A stretch of 64,000 bases of DNA. Source: WHSW01 sp033856255 (GTDB lineage Bacteria > Actinomycetota > Thermoleophilia > Solirubrobacterales > 70-9). Below, one piece after another: positions 16,612 through 24,899 of the stretch. How positions within the stretch are numbered: position 1 is the stretch's first letter; the number at the start of each line of letters is the position of its first letter. The translations under genes and the position numbers were made by a program. The DNA lies in the NCBI GenBank assembly GCA_033856255.1, contig JAWVFH010000013.1:58939-122938 (forward strand). The letters are read 5' to 3'. The notes under the pieces were generated by a model, which had not been told where the DNA came from, did not search any database, and worked only from the letters and a program-made list of their open reading frames with translations.

Positions 16612-18660
16612 ATGGCTGATCCGCTGCAGCCCGGGTCGGTGTTCGCGGGACATCGGATCGAGGGGCTCGCCGGCCGAGGCGGGATGGGCGTCGTCTACAA
16701 GGCGACCCACATCGCGCTCGACCACGTCGTCGCCCTGAAGGTGATCTCGCCCGCGCTGGCCCAGGACGAGCGCTTCCGGCGCCGGTTCGGCGAGGAGTCG
16801 CGGATCGCGGTCTCGATCCGCCACCCGAACGTGGTCGCGATTCACCACGCCGGCGAGGAGAACGGACTGCTGTTCGTGACCATGGACCTGATCGACGGCA
16901 CCGACCTGCGGGGGCTGCTCCACGTCCACGGCCGGATGGAGCCGGGCCATGCGGCGCGGGTGATCGCCGAGGTCGCATCGGCGCTCGACGCTGCCCACGC
17001 CCGGGGCCTCGTCCACCGCGACATCAAGCCGGGCAACATCCTGGTCGAGGGGGAGGGTGACGACGAGCGCGTCTACCTGACCGACTTCGGGCTGGCGCGG
17101 CTGGTCGAGGCGTCGACGGGAGTGACGGCGACGGGCGCCTTTGTCGGCACGCTCGACTACGTCGCCCCCGAGCAGATCCGAGGCGAGCGCGTCGATGCCC
17201 GCGCCGACGTCTACGCGCTCGGCTGCGTGCTCTTCGAGCTGCTGACCGGCAACGCGCCGTTCGCGGCCCGCGACGACAAGGTGGCGAAGATGTACGCGCA
17301 CCTGCAGGAGGAGCCGCCGCGGGTGAGCATGCTGCGGCCCGAGCTGCCGCGCGAGCTCGACCTGATCGTCGGCCGGGCGCTCGACAAGGATCCGGCGCAG
17401 CGCTATCCGTCGGCCGGCGACTTCGCCCGCGCGGTCAGCGCCGCGGTCAGCGGCCAGCCGACCGTAGAGGCCGAGCGCAGCGTCGCCGTCGGCGCCGCCG
17501 CCCCCGGCCCGCCGGAGGCGACGACGAGCGCTGAGCGCAACCTCGCCGCGATTGCCGAGGAGGAGGCCGCCTCCGAGCCGATGACGGTTCCGGCCGGCGT
17601 CCCGGCGGAGGCCGCGCCGACGGCCCCGGTGACGCGTGCGCGCTCGCGTGGGCGCGGGCTATGGCTCGCGCTCGCCGCGGGCGCGATCGTGGTCGCCGTG
17701 CTGGCGGTGCTGCTGCTCGGCGGCGGCGACGAGAGCCCGACTCCCGCGCCGTCAACGGCGGGCACGACGACGGAGACCGGTGGCCAGGACGGCTCGACGA
17801 CGCCCGACGCGAAGATCGACGGCAAGCCGGTGCCCGTGGGACTGCTGCCGGTCAATCCCTTCCACGGCGAGAAGGGCCTCTACGTCAACAACCGCAACGA
17901 CGGCACGGTCTCGTTCGTCGACGGCGACCCCGCCAAGGAGCTGAGCGTTCTCCCGGCGGGCAATTCGCCGGAGGCGGTGGTCGAGTCGTCCGGCTCACTG
18001 TGGGTGACGCAGGGAAGCGGGGACACGGTGCTTCGCCTGGACCCGTCCTCGGGAGCGATTCAGGACGAGATCACGGTCGGCGCCCAGCCCGGTGGGGCGG
18101 CGGTAGGTGACGACGGCTCTGTCTGGGTCGCCAACTTCGGCGATGGCACGGTGTCGAGGATCGATCCCGACGGCGGGGACGTGCGCACGATCCCGGTCGG
18201 CGCCGGTCCGTACGGGATCGCCGTCGACGGGAACGCGGTCTGGGTCTCGAACCGCGAGGACGACTCCGTCATCCAGATCAACGCGGGCTCCAACCGCCCC
18301 GAGCCGCGGGCGATCCCGGTCGGCGGGAATCCAAAGGGGATTGCGATCGACGACGACGGCGAGGTCTGGGTCGCGAACGCGGACGATGACACGGTTTCAG
18401 TCGTCGCAAACGGAGCCGAGCAGGACACCGTCACCGTGGGGGAGGAGCCCCGGGGGGTCGTCTTCGCCTTCGGGTCGATCTGGGTCAGCGTCGGGTTCAC
18501 CGACCAAGTCGTGCGGATCGATCCCAAGAGCGGCGAGAAGCTCCAGACGCTCAACGTAGGCGACGGACCCGAGGGGATCGCCGCCGGACCGAAGAGCGTC
18601 TGGGTTGCGAACGGGATCTCGAACACCCTCACCCGGATCGACCCGGGCGCCGGCGAGTAG
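16612..18660 (+). CDS. Membrane Ser/Thr protein kinase (PknB-type) with extracellular beta-propeller
   Basis: 682 residues. Kinase domain 12-280: glycine loop GRGGMG at 21-26, catalytic Lys 43, HRDIKPGN at 135-142, DFGLAR at 158-163. An Ala/Pro/Glu-rich linker is followed by one membrane helix near 348-371 (LWLALAAGAIVVAVLAVLLL). The outer part has about six to seven blades with the recurring pattern VWVANFGDGTVSRIDP and VWVSNREDDSVIQIN, a YVTN/YncE-like propeller rather than the PASTA repeats of PknB. It probably senses an external ligand or wall component and phosphorylates cytosolic targets, possibly the FHA protein encoded convergently next door. Confidence 0.92.
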   Translation: MADPLQPGSVFAGHRIEGLAGRGGMGVVYKATHIALDHVVALKVISPALAQDERFRRRFGEESRIAVSIRHPNVVAIHHAGEENGLLFVTMDLIDGTDLRGLLHVHGRMEPGHAARVIAEVASALDAAHARGLVHRDIKPGNILVEGEGDDERVYLTDFGLARLVEASTGVTATGAFVGTLDYVAPEQIRGERVDARADVYALGCVLFELLTGNAPFAARDDKVAKMYAHLQEEPPRVSMLRPELPRELDLIVGRALDKDPAQRYPSAGDFARAVSAAVSGQPTVEAERSVAVGAAAPGPPEATTSAERNLAAIAEEEAASEPMTVPAGVPAEAAPTAPVTRARSRGRGLWLALAAGAIVVAVLAVLLLGGGDESPTPAPSTAGTTTETGGQDGSTTPDAKIDGKPVPVGLLPVNPFHGEKGLYVNNRNDGTVSFVDGDPAKELSVLPAGNSPEAVVESSGSLWVTQGSGDTVLRLDPSSGAIQDEITVGAQPGGAAVGDDGSVWVANFGDGTVSRIDPDGGDVRTIPVGAGPYGIAVDGNAVWVSNREDDSVIQINAGSNRPEPRAIPVGGNPKGIAIDDDGEVWVANADDDTVSVVANGAEQDTVTVGEEPRGVVFAFGSIWVSVGFTDQVVRIDPKSGEKLQTLNVGDGPEGIAAGPKSVWVANGISNTLTRIDPGAGE

Positions 18661-18696
18661 AAGCACAGGCACCACCACGGCGACTGAGCCCGGGGC

Positions 18697-19377
18697 CTAG
18701 AGCTCGCGCTCGTTGACCAGCCCGCTCTGCAGCGCCCGCTCGACGAGGGCGACGCGCTTTTGGTTCTGGGGCAGCTCCTCGACGCCGAACTTCTCGAACA
18801 GGGCCCGGAGGTGGGTCTTGACCGCGTCGACGCTGAGGTGAAGCTCCTCGCCGATCTGGCCGTTGGTGGCGGGGGTGGCGAAGGTCGAGCCGTCCTTGAA
18901 CGGGCGGCAGAGCGCGACCAGGACCCGCTTCTGGGCGGGCGAGACGCCGGCGGCGGTGAGCGCGTCGCCGGAGAGCACCGTCTCCGAGCCGCTGGAGCCC
19001 GGCGCCCGGTAGATCACCCCGGTGCGGCCGAAGCGCATCGTGTCGCCGTCGCGCAGGCGCCGGCGGCCGCTCACCCGCTCGCCGTTGACGAACGAGCCGT
19101 TGCGCGAGAGCCCGTCGTCGACCAGGGTGCACTCGAGCCCGACCAGCTCGAGCTGGGCGTGGAGGCCGGAGATCTCCTCGTCCCAGCCGAGGTTGAGGTC
19201 GGCCGAGTCGCTGCGGCCGATCCAGAGCGAGTCGACCCCCTCCGCGATCACGAGCAGAAGCTGTTCGTCGTCGGCGCTGCGGTAGACGAGAAACGGGCGG
19301 CCGAGGCGCTCGGCCTCGATCTGGGCCTTGAGCTCGGGGGCGCTGCGGGCCCTGGGACCCGATTCGGGGGCGTTCAT
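18697..19377 (-). CDS. FHA-domain protein with C-terminal helix-turn-helix
   Basis: 226 residues. The FHA domain covers about 35-120: WIGRSDSADLNLGWDEEISGLHAQ keeps Gly-Arg, Ser and His, and LSRNGSFVNGERV keeps the Asn-Gly loop used to bind phosphothreonine. A separate region at 140-226 has SPAQKRVLVALCRPF and NGQIGEELHLSVDAVKTHLR, which reads as a LuxR/wHTH-like DNA-binding helix pair followed by an amphipathic tail. This suggests a transcription regulator switched by phospho-Thr binding. It converges on the kinase gene 36 bases away. ATG 19377 follows TATGTT by six bases. Confidence 0.82.
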   Translation of the reverse strand: MNAPESGPRARSAPELKAQIEAERLGRPFLVYRSADDEQLLLVIAEGVDSLWIGRSDSADLNLGWDEEISGLHAQLELVGLECTLVDDGLSRNGSFVNGERVSGRRRLRDGDTMRFGRTGVIYRAPGSSGSETVLSGDALTAAGVSPAQKRVLVALCRPFKDGSTFATPATNGQIGEELHLSVDAVKTHLRALFEKFGVEELPQNQKRVALVERALQSGLVNEREL

Positions 19378-19383
19378 GACCTG

Positions 19384-19389
19384 AACATA
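19384..19389 (-). promoter_or_regulatory. -10 hexamer TATGTT of the FHA gene
   Basis: TATGTT on the minus strand ends six bases before ATG 19377, with no ribosome-binding site. Confidence 0.5.
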
Positions 19390-19407
19390 GTCCGAAACGC
19401 ATTCGGT

Positions 19408-19413
19408 TAGGCT
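19408..19413 (+). promoter_or_regulatory. -10 hexamer TAGGCT of the transhydrogenase operon
   Basis: TAGGCT ends 19 bases before ATG 19433, giving a short leader; TCCGG just ahead of the ATG is a poor ribosome site. It lies back to back with the FHA promoter. Confidence 0.4.
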
Positions 19414-19432
19414 GCGCGAGCTTTTCGTCCGG

Positions 19433-20566
19433 ATGAAGATCGGGGTCCCCAAAGAAACAGCGCAGTCCGAGCGCCGCGTGGCGCTGATTCCGCCCGTGGT
19501 CGCGTCGCTGACCGGCCGCGAGATCGAAGTCGTCGTCGAGGCCGGGGCGGGCGAGGGCTCCGGCCATCCCGACGCCGAGTACGGCGAGGCCGGTGCCGAG
19601 ATCGGCGATCCCTGGGGCGCCGACGTGGTCGTTCACGTCGCCGTCCCGACGGCCGACGAGATCGGCAAGCTGAAGCGGGGCCAGGTCCTGATCGGCCACC
19701 TCGCGCCGCTGACCTCGGCCGAGACCAACAAGGCGCTCGCCGCCGCCGGCGTGACCAGCTTCGCAATGGAGGCGATCCCGCGGATCACCCGCGCGCAGGC
19801 GATGGACGCGCTCTCCTCGCAGGCGAACGTCGCCGGGTACGCCGCCACCCTGCTCGCCGCCCGCGAGGCGGGGCGCTTCTTCCCGATGATGACCACCGCC
19901 GCGGGCACCGTTGCCCCGGCCAAGGTGCTGGTGCTCGGCGCCGGCGTTGCGGGCCTGCAGGCGATCGCCACCGCCAAGCGCCTCGGGGCCGTCGTCACCG
20001 GCTTCGACATCCGCCGGGCCGCCTGGGAGCAGATCGGCTCGCTCGGCGGCCGCCCGCTGGAGCTCGACTTCATCCCCGACGCCGAGGACGAGGGCGGTTA
20101 CGCGCGGCCGCTTACCGAGGAGGAGAACGAGCAGGTCCGCGAGGCGCTGGCCGAGAACGCGACCCGCCAGGACGTGATCATCACCACCGCCCAGATCCCC
20201 GGGCGCAAGGCGCCGATCCTGCTGACCAAGCAGGCGGTCGCGAACATGGCCCCGGGATCGGTGATCGTCGACCTCGCCGGCGACTCCGGCGGCAACTGCG
20301 AGCTCACCGAGGCGGGCAAGACGGTCGTCTCCGAGAACGGCGTCAAGGTGATCTCGCCCGTCAACCTGCCCTCCGACATGGCGGCGCACGCCTCGCAGCT
20401 CTACGCGAAGAACGTCGAGAACCTGCTCGGCCTGCTGCTCGACGAGGAGGGCAACCTGAGCCTGAACTTCGACGACGAGGTGATCGCCGGGGCCTGCCTC
20501 ACGCACGAGGGCGAGATCCGCAACGAAAGGGCGGCAGGGGCCGCAGGCACCGAGGGAGGCAGCTGA
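19433..20566 (+). CDS. pntAA: NAD(P) transhydrogenase, alpha-1 subunit (NAD-binding domain I)
   Basis: 377 residues. MKIGVPKETAQSERRVALIP is the typical start shared with alanine dehydrogenase. The Rossmann motif VLVLGAGVAGLQAIATAKRLGAVVTGFDIR lies near 163-192. RQDVIITTAQIPGRKAPIL is the family segment facing domain III. It binds NADH in the cytosol and passes hydride to NADP bound by PntB, driven by the proton gradient. This is the three-gene form: alpha-1 here, alpha-2 (membrane) and beta follow. Its TGA overlaps the next ATG by one base. Confidence 0.95.
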   Translation: MKIGVPKETAQSERRVALIPPVVASLTGREIEVVVEAGAGEGSGHPDAEYGEAGAEIGDPWGADVVVHVAVPTADEIGKLKRGQVLIGHLAPLTSAETNKALAAAGVTSFAMEAIPRITRAQAMDALSSQANVAGYAATLLAAREAGRFFPMMTTAAGTVAPAKVLVLGAGVAGLQAIATAKRLGAVVTGFDIRRAAWEQIGSLGGRPLELDFIPDAEDEGGYARPLTEEENEQVREALAENATRQDVIITTAQIPGRKAPILLTKQAVANMAPGSVIVDLAGDSGGNCELTEAGKTVVSENGVKVISPVNLPSDMAAHASQLYAKNVENLLGLLLDEEGNLSLNFDDEVIAGACLTHEGEIRNERAAGAAGTEGGS

Positions 20567-20871
20567 TGGATCTGGTGACCGAGCTGGTGATCTTCGTGCT
20601 CGCCGCCTTCGTCGGCTTCGCCGTGATCTCGAAGGTACCGACGACGCTGCATACGCCGTTGATGAGCCAGACGAACGCGATCCACGGGATCGTCATGCTC
20701 GGCGGCCTGATCGTCGCCGGGACCGCCGACGGCTTCCTCGAGCAGCTGATCGGCTTCATCGCGATCGCCTTCGGCGCGATCAACATCGTCGGCGGGTTCA
20801 TGGTCACCGACCGGATGCTCGGGATGTTCGTTCGGAAGCCGAAAAAGGACGTGGAGGCGCCGAAACCGTGA
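20566..20871 (+). CDS. pntAB: NAD(P) transhydrogenase, alpha-2 membrane subunit
   Basis: 101 residues with three to four membrane helices (about 5-22, 40-58 and 62-83) and the family sequence TPLMSQTNAIHGIVMLGG. It contributes the alpha part of the membrane proton channel (domain II). It is a separate gene as in Rhodospirillum and many actinobacteria. It overlaps the first subunit by one base and the beta gene by four (GTGA). Confidence 0.93.
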   Translation: MDLVTELVIFVLAAFVGFAVISKVPTTLHTPLMSQTNAIHGIVMLGGLIVAGTADGFLEQLIGFIAIAFGAINIVGGFMVTDRMLGMFVRKPKKDVEAPKP

Positions 20872-22280
20872 GTCCTCTCGCCGTGCTCGAGCCGGGTGGG
20901 GACGCGACCGTCCTCCTCTACACGCTCTCCTTCTCGCTGTTCATCTACGGCCTCATGCAGGGCACGCACCCGCGGACGGCGAAGAACGGCAACCTGATCG
21001 CCGCCGCCGGGATGGCGATCGCGGTGATCACGACGCTGCTGCTCGACGGGCTCGGCAACTGGGGCGTGATCATCGGCGGGCTGGTGGTCGGATCGGCGGT
21101 CGGGGTGACGGCGTCGCTGCGCGTGCAGATGACGCAGATGCCGCAGATGGTCGCCCTCTACAACGGCGTCGGCGGCGGCGCCGTGGCGCTTATCGCCTGG
21201 TCGGAGTTTCGCCACGCCCCGCTCGACGTCCCGCTCGACGAGTTGATCCCGGTGCTCTTCGCCGCGGTGATCGGCTCGGTCTCCTTCTGGGGCTCCAACA
21301 TCGCCTTCGCCAAGCTCCAGGACCTGATCTCGACCCGGCCGCTGGCGATCCCCGGCCAGCAGGTGATCAACGCCGGGTTGCTGATCGGGATCCTCGTCGC
21401 CTGCATCGTCCTGGTCGCCAACAACGGTGATCTCAGCGACTACGAGGGCCTGTTCATCGGCGTGCTGATCGCCGCCGCGATACTCGGGAACCTGGTCGTG
21501 CTGCCGATCGGCGGCGCCGACATGCCGGTTGTGATCTCGCTGCTGAACGCGGCCACCGGCCTATCCGCCGCCGCCGCCGGGTTCGCGCTCGACAACGTCG
21601 CCCTGATCGTCGCCGGCACGCTGGTCGGCTCCTCGGGAACGATCCTGACGATGGAGATGGCGACGGCGATGAACCGCTCGGTGCCCAACATCCTGTTCTC
21701 CGGGTTCGGCGGCGCGCCGGTCGCGGGTGCCGGCTCGGGAGAGGAGCGCCCGCATGTCTCGATCGGCGCCCAGGATGCGGCGATCAAGCTCGCCTACGCC
21801 GACTCGGTCGTGATCGTCCCCGGCTACGGCCTCGCCGTCGCCCAGGCCCAGCATGCGGTCAAGGAGATGGCCGACGGACTGGAGAAGCGCGGGGTGGAGG
21901 TCAACTACGCGATCCACCCGGTCGCCGGTCGGATGCCGGGGCACATGAACGTGCTGCTCGCCGAGGCCGACGTGCCATACGAGAAGCTGCGCGAGATGGA
22001 TGACATCAACCCCGAGATGCCGCGGACCAGCGTCGCCGTCGTGATCGGCGCCAACGACGTCACCAACCCGGCCGCCAAGAACGACCCGGACTCGCCGATC
22101 GCGGGGATGCCGATCATCGAGGTCTCCGAGGCCCAGCAGGTGATCGTGATCAAGCGCTCGCTGTCGCCGGGGTTCGCCGGGATCGACAACGACCTGTTCT
22201 ATGAAGAGAATACGTCGATGCTCTTCGACGACGCGAAGAAGGCGGCATCGGACATCGCCGCCGAGATCGAGAACCTATGA
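20868..22280 (+). CDS. pntB: NAD(P) transhydrogenase, beta subunit
   Basis: 470 residues, start GTG 20868. The N-terminal 260 residues hold about nine membrane helices. Domain III follows, with VVIVPGYGLAVAQAQHAVKEMADGL (the NADP-binding GYGLAVAQAQ loop) and VAVVIGANDVTNPAAKNDPDSPIAGMP, both classic. It binds NADP(H) and, with the alpha subunits, couples proton entry to NADPH formation. The stop overlaps an ATG (ATGA) of the small secreted protein gene downstream. Confidence 0.95.
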   Translation: MSPLAVLEPGGDATVLLYTLSFSLFIYGLMQGTHPRTAKNGNLIAAAGMAIAVITTLLLDGLGNWGVIIGGLVVGSAVGVTASLRVQMTQMPQMVALYNGVGGGAVALIAWSEFRHAPLDVPLDELIPVLFAAVIGSVSFWGSNIAFAKLQDLISTRPLAIPGQQVINAGLLIGILVACIVLVANNGDLSDYEGLFIGVLIAAAILGNLVVLPIGGADMPVVISLLNAATGLSAAAAGFALDNVALIVAGTLVGSSGTILTMEMATAMNRSVPNILFSGFGGAPVAGAGSGEERPHVSIGAQDAAIKLAYADSVVIVPGYGLAVAQAQHAVKEMADGLEKRGVEVNYAIHPVAGRMPGHMNVLLAEADVPYEKLREMDDINPEMPRTSVAVVIGANDVTNPAAKNDPDSPIAGMPIIEVSEAQQVIVIKRSLSPGFAGIDNDLFYEENTSMLFDDAKKAASDIAAEIENL

Positions 22281-22291
22281 GGAGGCGACGG

Positions 22292-22699
22292 ATGAACGCA
22301 CGATGGAAGTTGACACTCGGTGTCGCGGCGGTGCTCGTGGTGGCCCTGGCCGCGTCGGCGATGGCATCGAAGACGTTCTTCACCGCAACCAAGGGCAAGG
22401 CGTCGATCTTCCTCGCGCTGAAGTCGGGCAGCAAGCAGAAGATCGTCGACTTCTCCTGGGACGGCCTGAAGTGCGGGCCCGACCGGTTCACGGCCGGGCT
22501 GGGCGACGCGATCAAGGTCAAGAACGACGGCTCCTTCAAGTCCGAGCAGCCCGTCGCAGGCGCCGCCGAGGGCGTGGAGATCGCCGCCAAGGTCAAGGGC
22601 CAAGTCGGCCAGCACGTGGCGAAGGTGACCGGAAAGCTGAAGCTCACCGGCGACTGCGAGACCAAGGTCAACTTCACGGCTACGGAATCCGCGGGCTAG
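22292..22699 (+). CDS. Small secreted protein of unknown function, coupled to pntB
   Basis: 135 residues from ATG 22292, chosen because GAGGAGG lies six bases upstream; an ATG at 22277 overlapping the pntB stop is the other choice. An N-terminal signal segment (WKLTLGVAAVLVVALAASAMAS) is followed by a Lys-rich beta-like domain with two Cys (Cys in LKCGPD and GDCETK) that may form a disulphide. No family is recognised. Similar short exported proteins are common in this lineage (inference). Confidence 0.65.
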   Translation: MNARWKLTLGVAAVLVVALAASAMASKTFFTATKGKASIFLALKSGSKQKIVDFSWDGLKCGPDRFTAGLGDAIKVKNDGSFKSEQPVAGAAEGVEIAAKVKGQVGQHVAKVTGKLKLTGDCETKVNFTATESAG

Positions 22700-22712
22700 G
22701 AGCCTGCGGCGG

Positions 22713-22982
22713 CTAGTCGCGCTGCTGCTCGCGCTCGCGCTCGAGCCGGCGGCTGCGCCGAACGTGGGGGAGCGCCCAGCCGATCAGCGCGCCGAGCGCG
22801 CCGGCGATCAGCAGGGCGACGATCAGCGGCGTCTCGGTGTCGACGAAGAGGAAGTCGACCGTGACCTTCTGGGAGTTCTGGGCGATCAGGATCACGAACA
22901 GGAAGATCGCGATCCCGAGCACGTAGACGCGCCAGCCGCGCCCTTCCTTCTTCGGCAACCCCTCCCAGTTCTGCTCAGCCAC
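22713..22982 (-). CDS. LapA-like (DUF1049) small membrane protein
   Basis: 89 residues. Two membrane helices, near 20-37 (VYVLGIAIFLFVILIAQN) and 50-68 (PLIVALLIAGALGALIGWA), connected by NSQKVTVDFLFVDTETPL, the hallmark of the lipopolysaccharide-assembly-protein-A-like domain. A short charged coil ends the protein (RRLEREREQQ). In Gram-negatives it helps LPS assembly; in Actinobacteria the role is unknown. Start GTG 22982 is six bases after TACAGT. Confidence 0.82.
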   Translation of the reverse strand: MAEQNWEGLPKKEGRGWRVYVLGIAIFLFVILIAQNSQKVTVDFLFVDTETPLIVALLIAGALGALIGWALPHVRRSRRLEREREQQRD

Positions 22983-22988
22983 GCCGCG

Positions 22989-22994
22989 ACTGTA
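22989..22994 (-). promoter_or_regulatory. -10 hexamer TACAGT of the LapA-like gene
   Basis: TACAGT on the minus strand ends six bases before GTG 22982. Confidence 0.5.
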
Positions 22995-23055
22995 TCGCGT
23001 CGATTGCGACCCACAATCGCCGCGATCGGCTTGCCACCCGCGAGCGCCACGAACC

Positions 23056-23061
23056 TAGCGT
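23056..23061 (+). promoter_or_regulatory. -10 hexamer TAGCGT of the pilin-like fusion gene
   Basis: TAGCGT ends six bases before GTG 23068 with no ribosome-binding site. Confidence 0.55.
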
Positions 23062-23067
23062 CGGCTT

Positions 23068-23943
23068 GTGGCACCCGCAGGCGAGCGCGGCCAGAGCATC
23101 GTCGAGTGGATCGGGCTCGTGTTGCTGGTGGCATTGGCGCTCTCGTCGCTGGGGGCGCTGGCCGGGGTCGGGCTTCCGGGCGCGGCGCTCGCCCGCGCGA
23201 TCGGCGGGCGGATCGTCTGCGCGCTCTCGCTCGCGGGCGATTGCGAGCTGCTCGGCCCGAGCGACCTCGTGCTCGCCTACGGGGGCGAGCTCGCCGGCCT
23301 GGTCGCCGAGACGGCTCCCCAGATCCGCTACGAGCCGGGGATGAGGGCGCTCCCGGTCGACTTCCGCCACTGCCGCGAGGACGCCTGCGCCGAGGGCCGC
23401 GACGGGATCCGGGTGGCGCGCTCGCTGACTGGCGAGCCGGCCGCCGTATTCACGCACGTGGTCGACTGCCGGGCGGGCACCGAGACCCCGGGCGCCGACT
23501 GCGCGGGCGAGGCGGCCGGCAACCGCTACGTCCAGTACTGGCTCTACTACCCGGGCAGCGCCACCGGCGAGGGCTCGACGATCCTTCGCGGCGCGATCCG
23601 CGAGCTCTCCGAGGACGTCGGCCATCCGACCTACCACCGCGATGATTGGGAATCGGTTCAGTTCCGCATCCACCCCGACGGCAGCGCCGACGTCCGCGCC
23701 TCGGCCCACTACGGCTACGGCCCCGGCTGGGAGCCGGCCGGCGACTCGTCGTACACGGTCTCGGGCGGCAGCCACGCCGGCACCGTCGAGCCGGCCGAGT
23801 TCGACCGGATCACGACCCCGCGCCGCCTCGCCCTCATCCCGCTCGAGCCGATCGCCGACGCCGATCCCGACACCGAGTTCGCGATCACCCCGCCCTGGTA
23901 CAAGCGCGTCTGGCTGGAGCCCGAGTACGAGGGGACGGACTGA
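23068..23943 (+). CDS. Protein with pilin/TadE-like N-terminus and a Vps62-like extracellular domain
   Basis: 291 residues, start GTG 23068. The first 35 residues, GERGQSIVEWIGLVLLVALA followed by more hydrophobic residues, have the form of a class III (TadE or Flp-type) signal: Gly-Gln-Ser, Glu at +5 region, then one helix. From about 110 onward the protein has NRYVQYWLYYPGS and HRDDWESVQFRIHPDG, resembling the D-W-E core of Vps62/NPP1-type folds, and paired Cys. It is probably an anchored surface protein. Function not known; the domain match is by eye only. Confidence 0.65.
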   Translation: MAPAGERGQSIVEWIGLVLLVALALSSLGALAGVGLPGAALARAIGGRIVCALSLAGDCELLGPSDLVLAYGGELAGLVAETAPQIRYEPGMRALPVDFRHCREDACAEGRDGIRVARSLTGEPAAVFTHVVDCRAGTETPGADCAGEAAGNRYVQYWLYYPGSATGEGSTILRGAIRELSEDVGHPTYHRDDWESVQFRIHPDGSADVRASAHYGYGPGWEPAGDSSYTVSGGSHAGTVEPAEFDRITTPRRLALIPLEPIADADPDTEFAITPPWYKRVWLEPEYEGTD

Positions 23944-24001
23944 GCGCTCGGCGCAGTAGGCGAGCCTCCCGCGGACTGCATCGGACTGCAAGCCTATTGC
24001 G

Positions 24002-24511
24002 ATGCTCGCCAGGATCGTCTCCGGGGGCCAGACCGGCGTGGACCGCGCGGCACTCGACTTCGCGATCGCGACCGGGATCGAGTACGGCGGCTGGTGCCCG
24101 CTAGGCGGCTGGGCGGAGGATCACCCGAAGCCGCCGGGTGTGCTGGTCGCCTATCCGCGCCTGGCCGAGACTCCGGGGCGCGATCCAGAGCAGCGGACCA
24201 GCTGGAACGTCCGCGACGCCGACGCGACCCTGATCGTCACCGGACGCCACGTCGGGTCGCCGGGCACCGAACGCGCTCTGAGCGTGGCGCGCGAGCTGGG
24301 GCGACCCCACGCGATCGTCGAGACCGCCGATCCGGCGGCGGTGAGCGCAGTCGAGCGCTTCCTGGCGCCGTTCGACGGAGACGTGATCCTCAACGTCGCC
24401 GGACCGCGGGAGACAGAGGCTCCCGGGATCTACACCGAGGCCGGCGAGCTGCTGAGGCGCTGGCACACGGCTCAGGCTTGGCGCATCTCCGGCGGGATCT
24501 GCGCGACGTAG
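24002..24511 (+). CDS. Putative molybdenum carrier protein (YpsA/SLOG-related)
   Basis: 169 residues. IVSGGQTGVDRAALDFAI at the N-terminus and YGGWCPLGGWAEDH after it are the signature of the putative molybdenum carrier family, a Rossmann-like fold. DADATLIVTGRHVGSPGT is the second conserved loop. The name rests on a eukaryotic carrier protein with bound molybdate; the bacterial function is not shown. Its last 40 bases overlap the end of the convergent gene at 24472. Confidence 0.85.
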   Translation: MLARIVSGGQTGVDRAALDFAIATGIEYGGWCPLGGWAEDHPKPPGVLVAYPRLAETPGRDPEQRTSWNVRDADATLIVTGRHVGSPGTERALSVARELGRPHAIVETADPAAVSAVERFLAPFDGDVILNVAGPRETEAPGIYTEAGELLRRWHTAQAWRISGGICAT

Positions 24512-24891
24512 AAGCGGCTGCGGCCCAGCTCGCGCTCGCCGGAGCGGACCACGACGGCATGCGGGCCCGGCTGCGAGAAGGCCGCCGTCGCCTGGATCGA
24601 GATCACCACGCGCTGGTCCTGGCCGGTCACCGATCCCGGCGGCCGCCCGACCTCGATCTCGAACGACAGCTCGTCGCCGAGCCGTTCCCCGTCGGGGTCC
24701 TGGGTCTCGAGCTCGATCGTGTGGCGCTGGTTGGCCTCGTCCCAGCTGACGTCGACGCCGAAGGCGATCCCGAAGACGTGCTCGACCGGCATCTGCTGGA
24801 AGCGCAGCATGTTCCAGCCGCCGCCCATCGCGTAGAGCTTTCCGTTCAGCGACTCGCTGTGGTCGGTGAGGAGTAAGAAGCCGAGCTCCAT
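24472..24891 (-). CDS. Conserved hypothetical protein, beta-sandwich-like (possible DUF6941)
   Basis: 139 residues with alternating strands and no membrane segment or signal. MELGFLLLTDHSESLNGKLYAMGGGW and a C-terminal FYVAQIPPEMRQA are the most distinctive parts. It resembles short actinobacterial proteins grouped as DUF6941, from memory. It is eight bases downstream of the SDR gene and so is in the same transcript. The 3' end overlaps the convergent molybdenum-carrier gene by 40 bases. Confidence 0.6.
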   Translation of the reverse strand: MELGFLLLTDHSESLNGKLYAMGGGWNMLRFQQMPVEHVFGIAFGVDVSWDEANQRHTIELETQDPDGERLGDELSFEIEVGRPPGSVTGQDQRVVISIQATAAFSQPGPHAVVVRSGERELGRSRFYVAQIPPEMRQA

Positions 24892-24899
24892 CGTCGTCC

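Noticed and set aside
16552..17301. Upstream extension of the SnoaL-like frame
   Set aside because: It is antisense to the kinase domain; the NTF2-like fold begins at ATG 16551.
23944..24001. Promoter for the molybdenum-carrier gene
   Set aside because: TAGGCG and TATTGC are nearby but neither fits the TANNNT spacing seen elsewhere.
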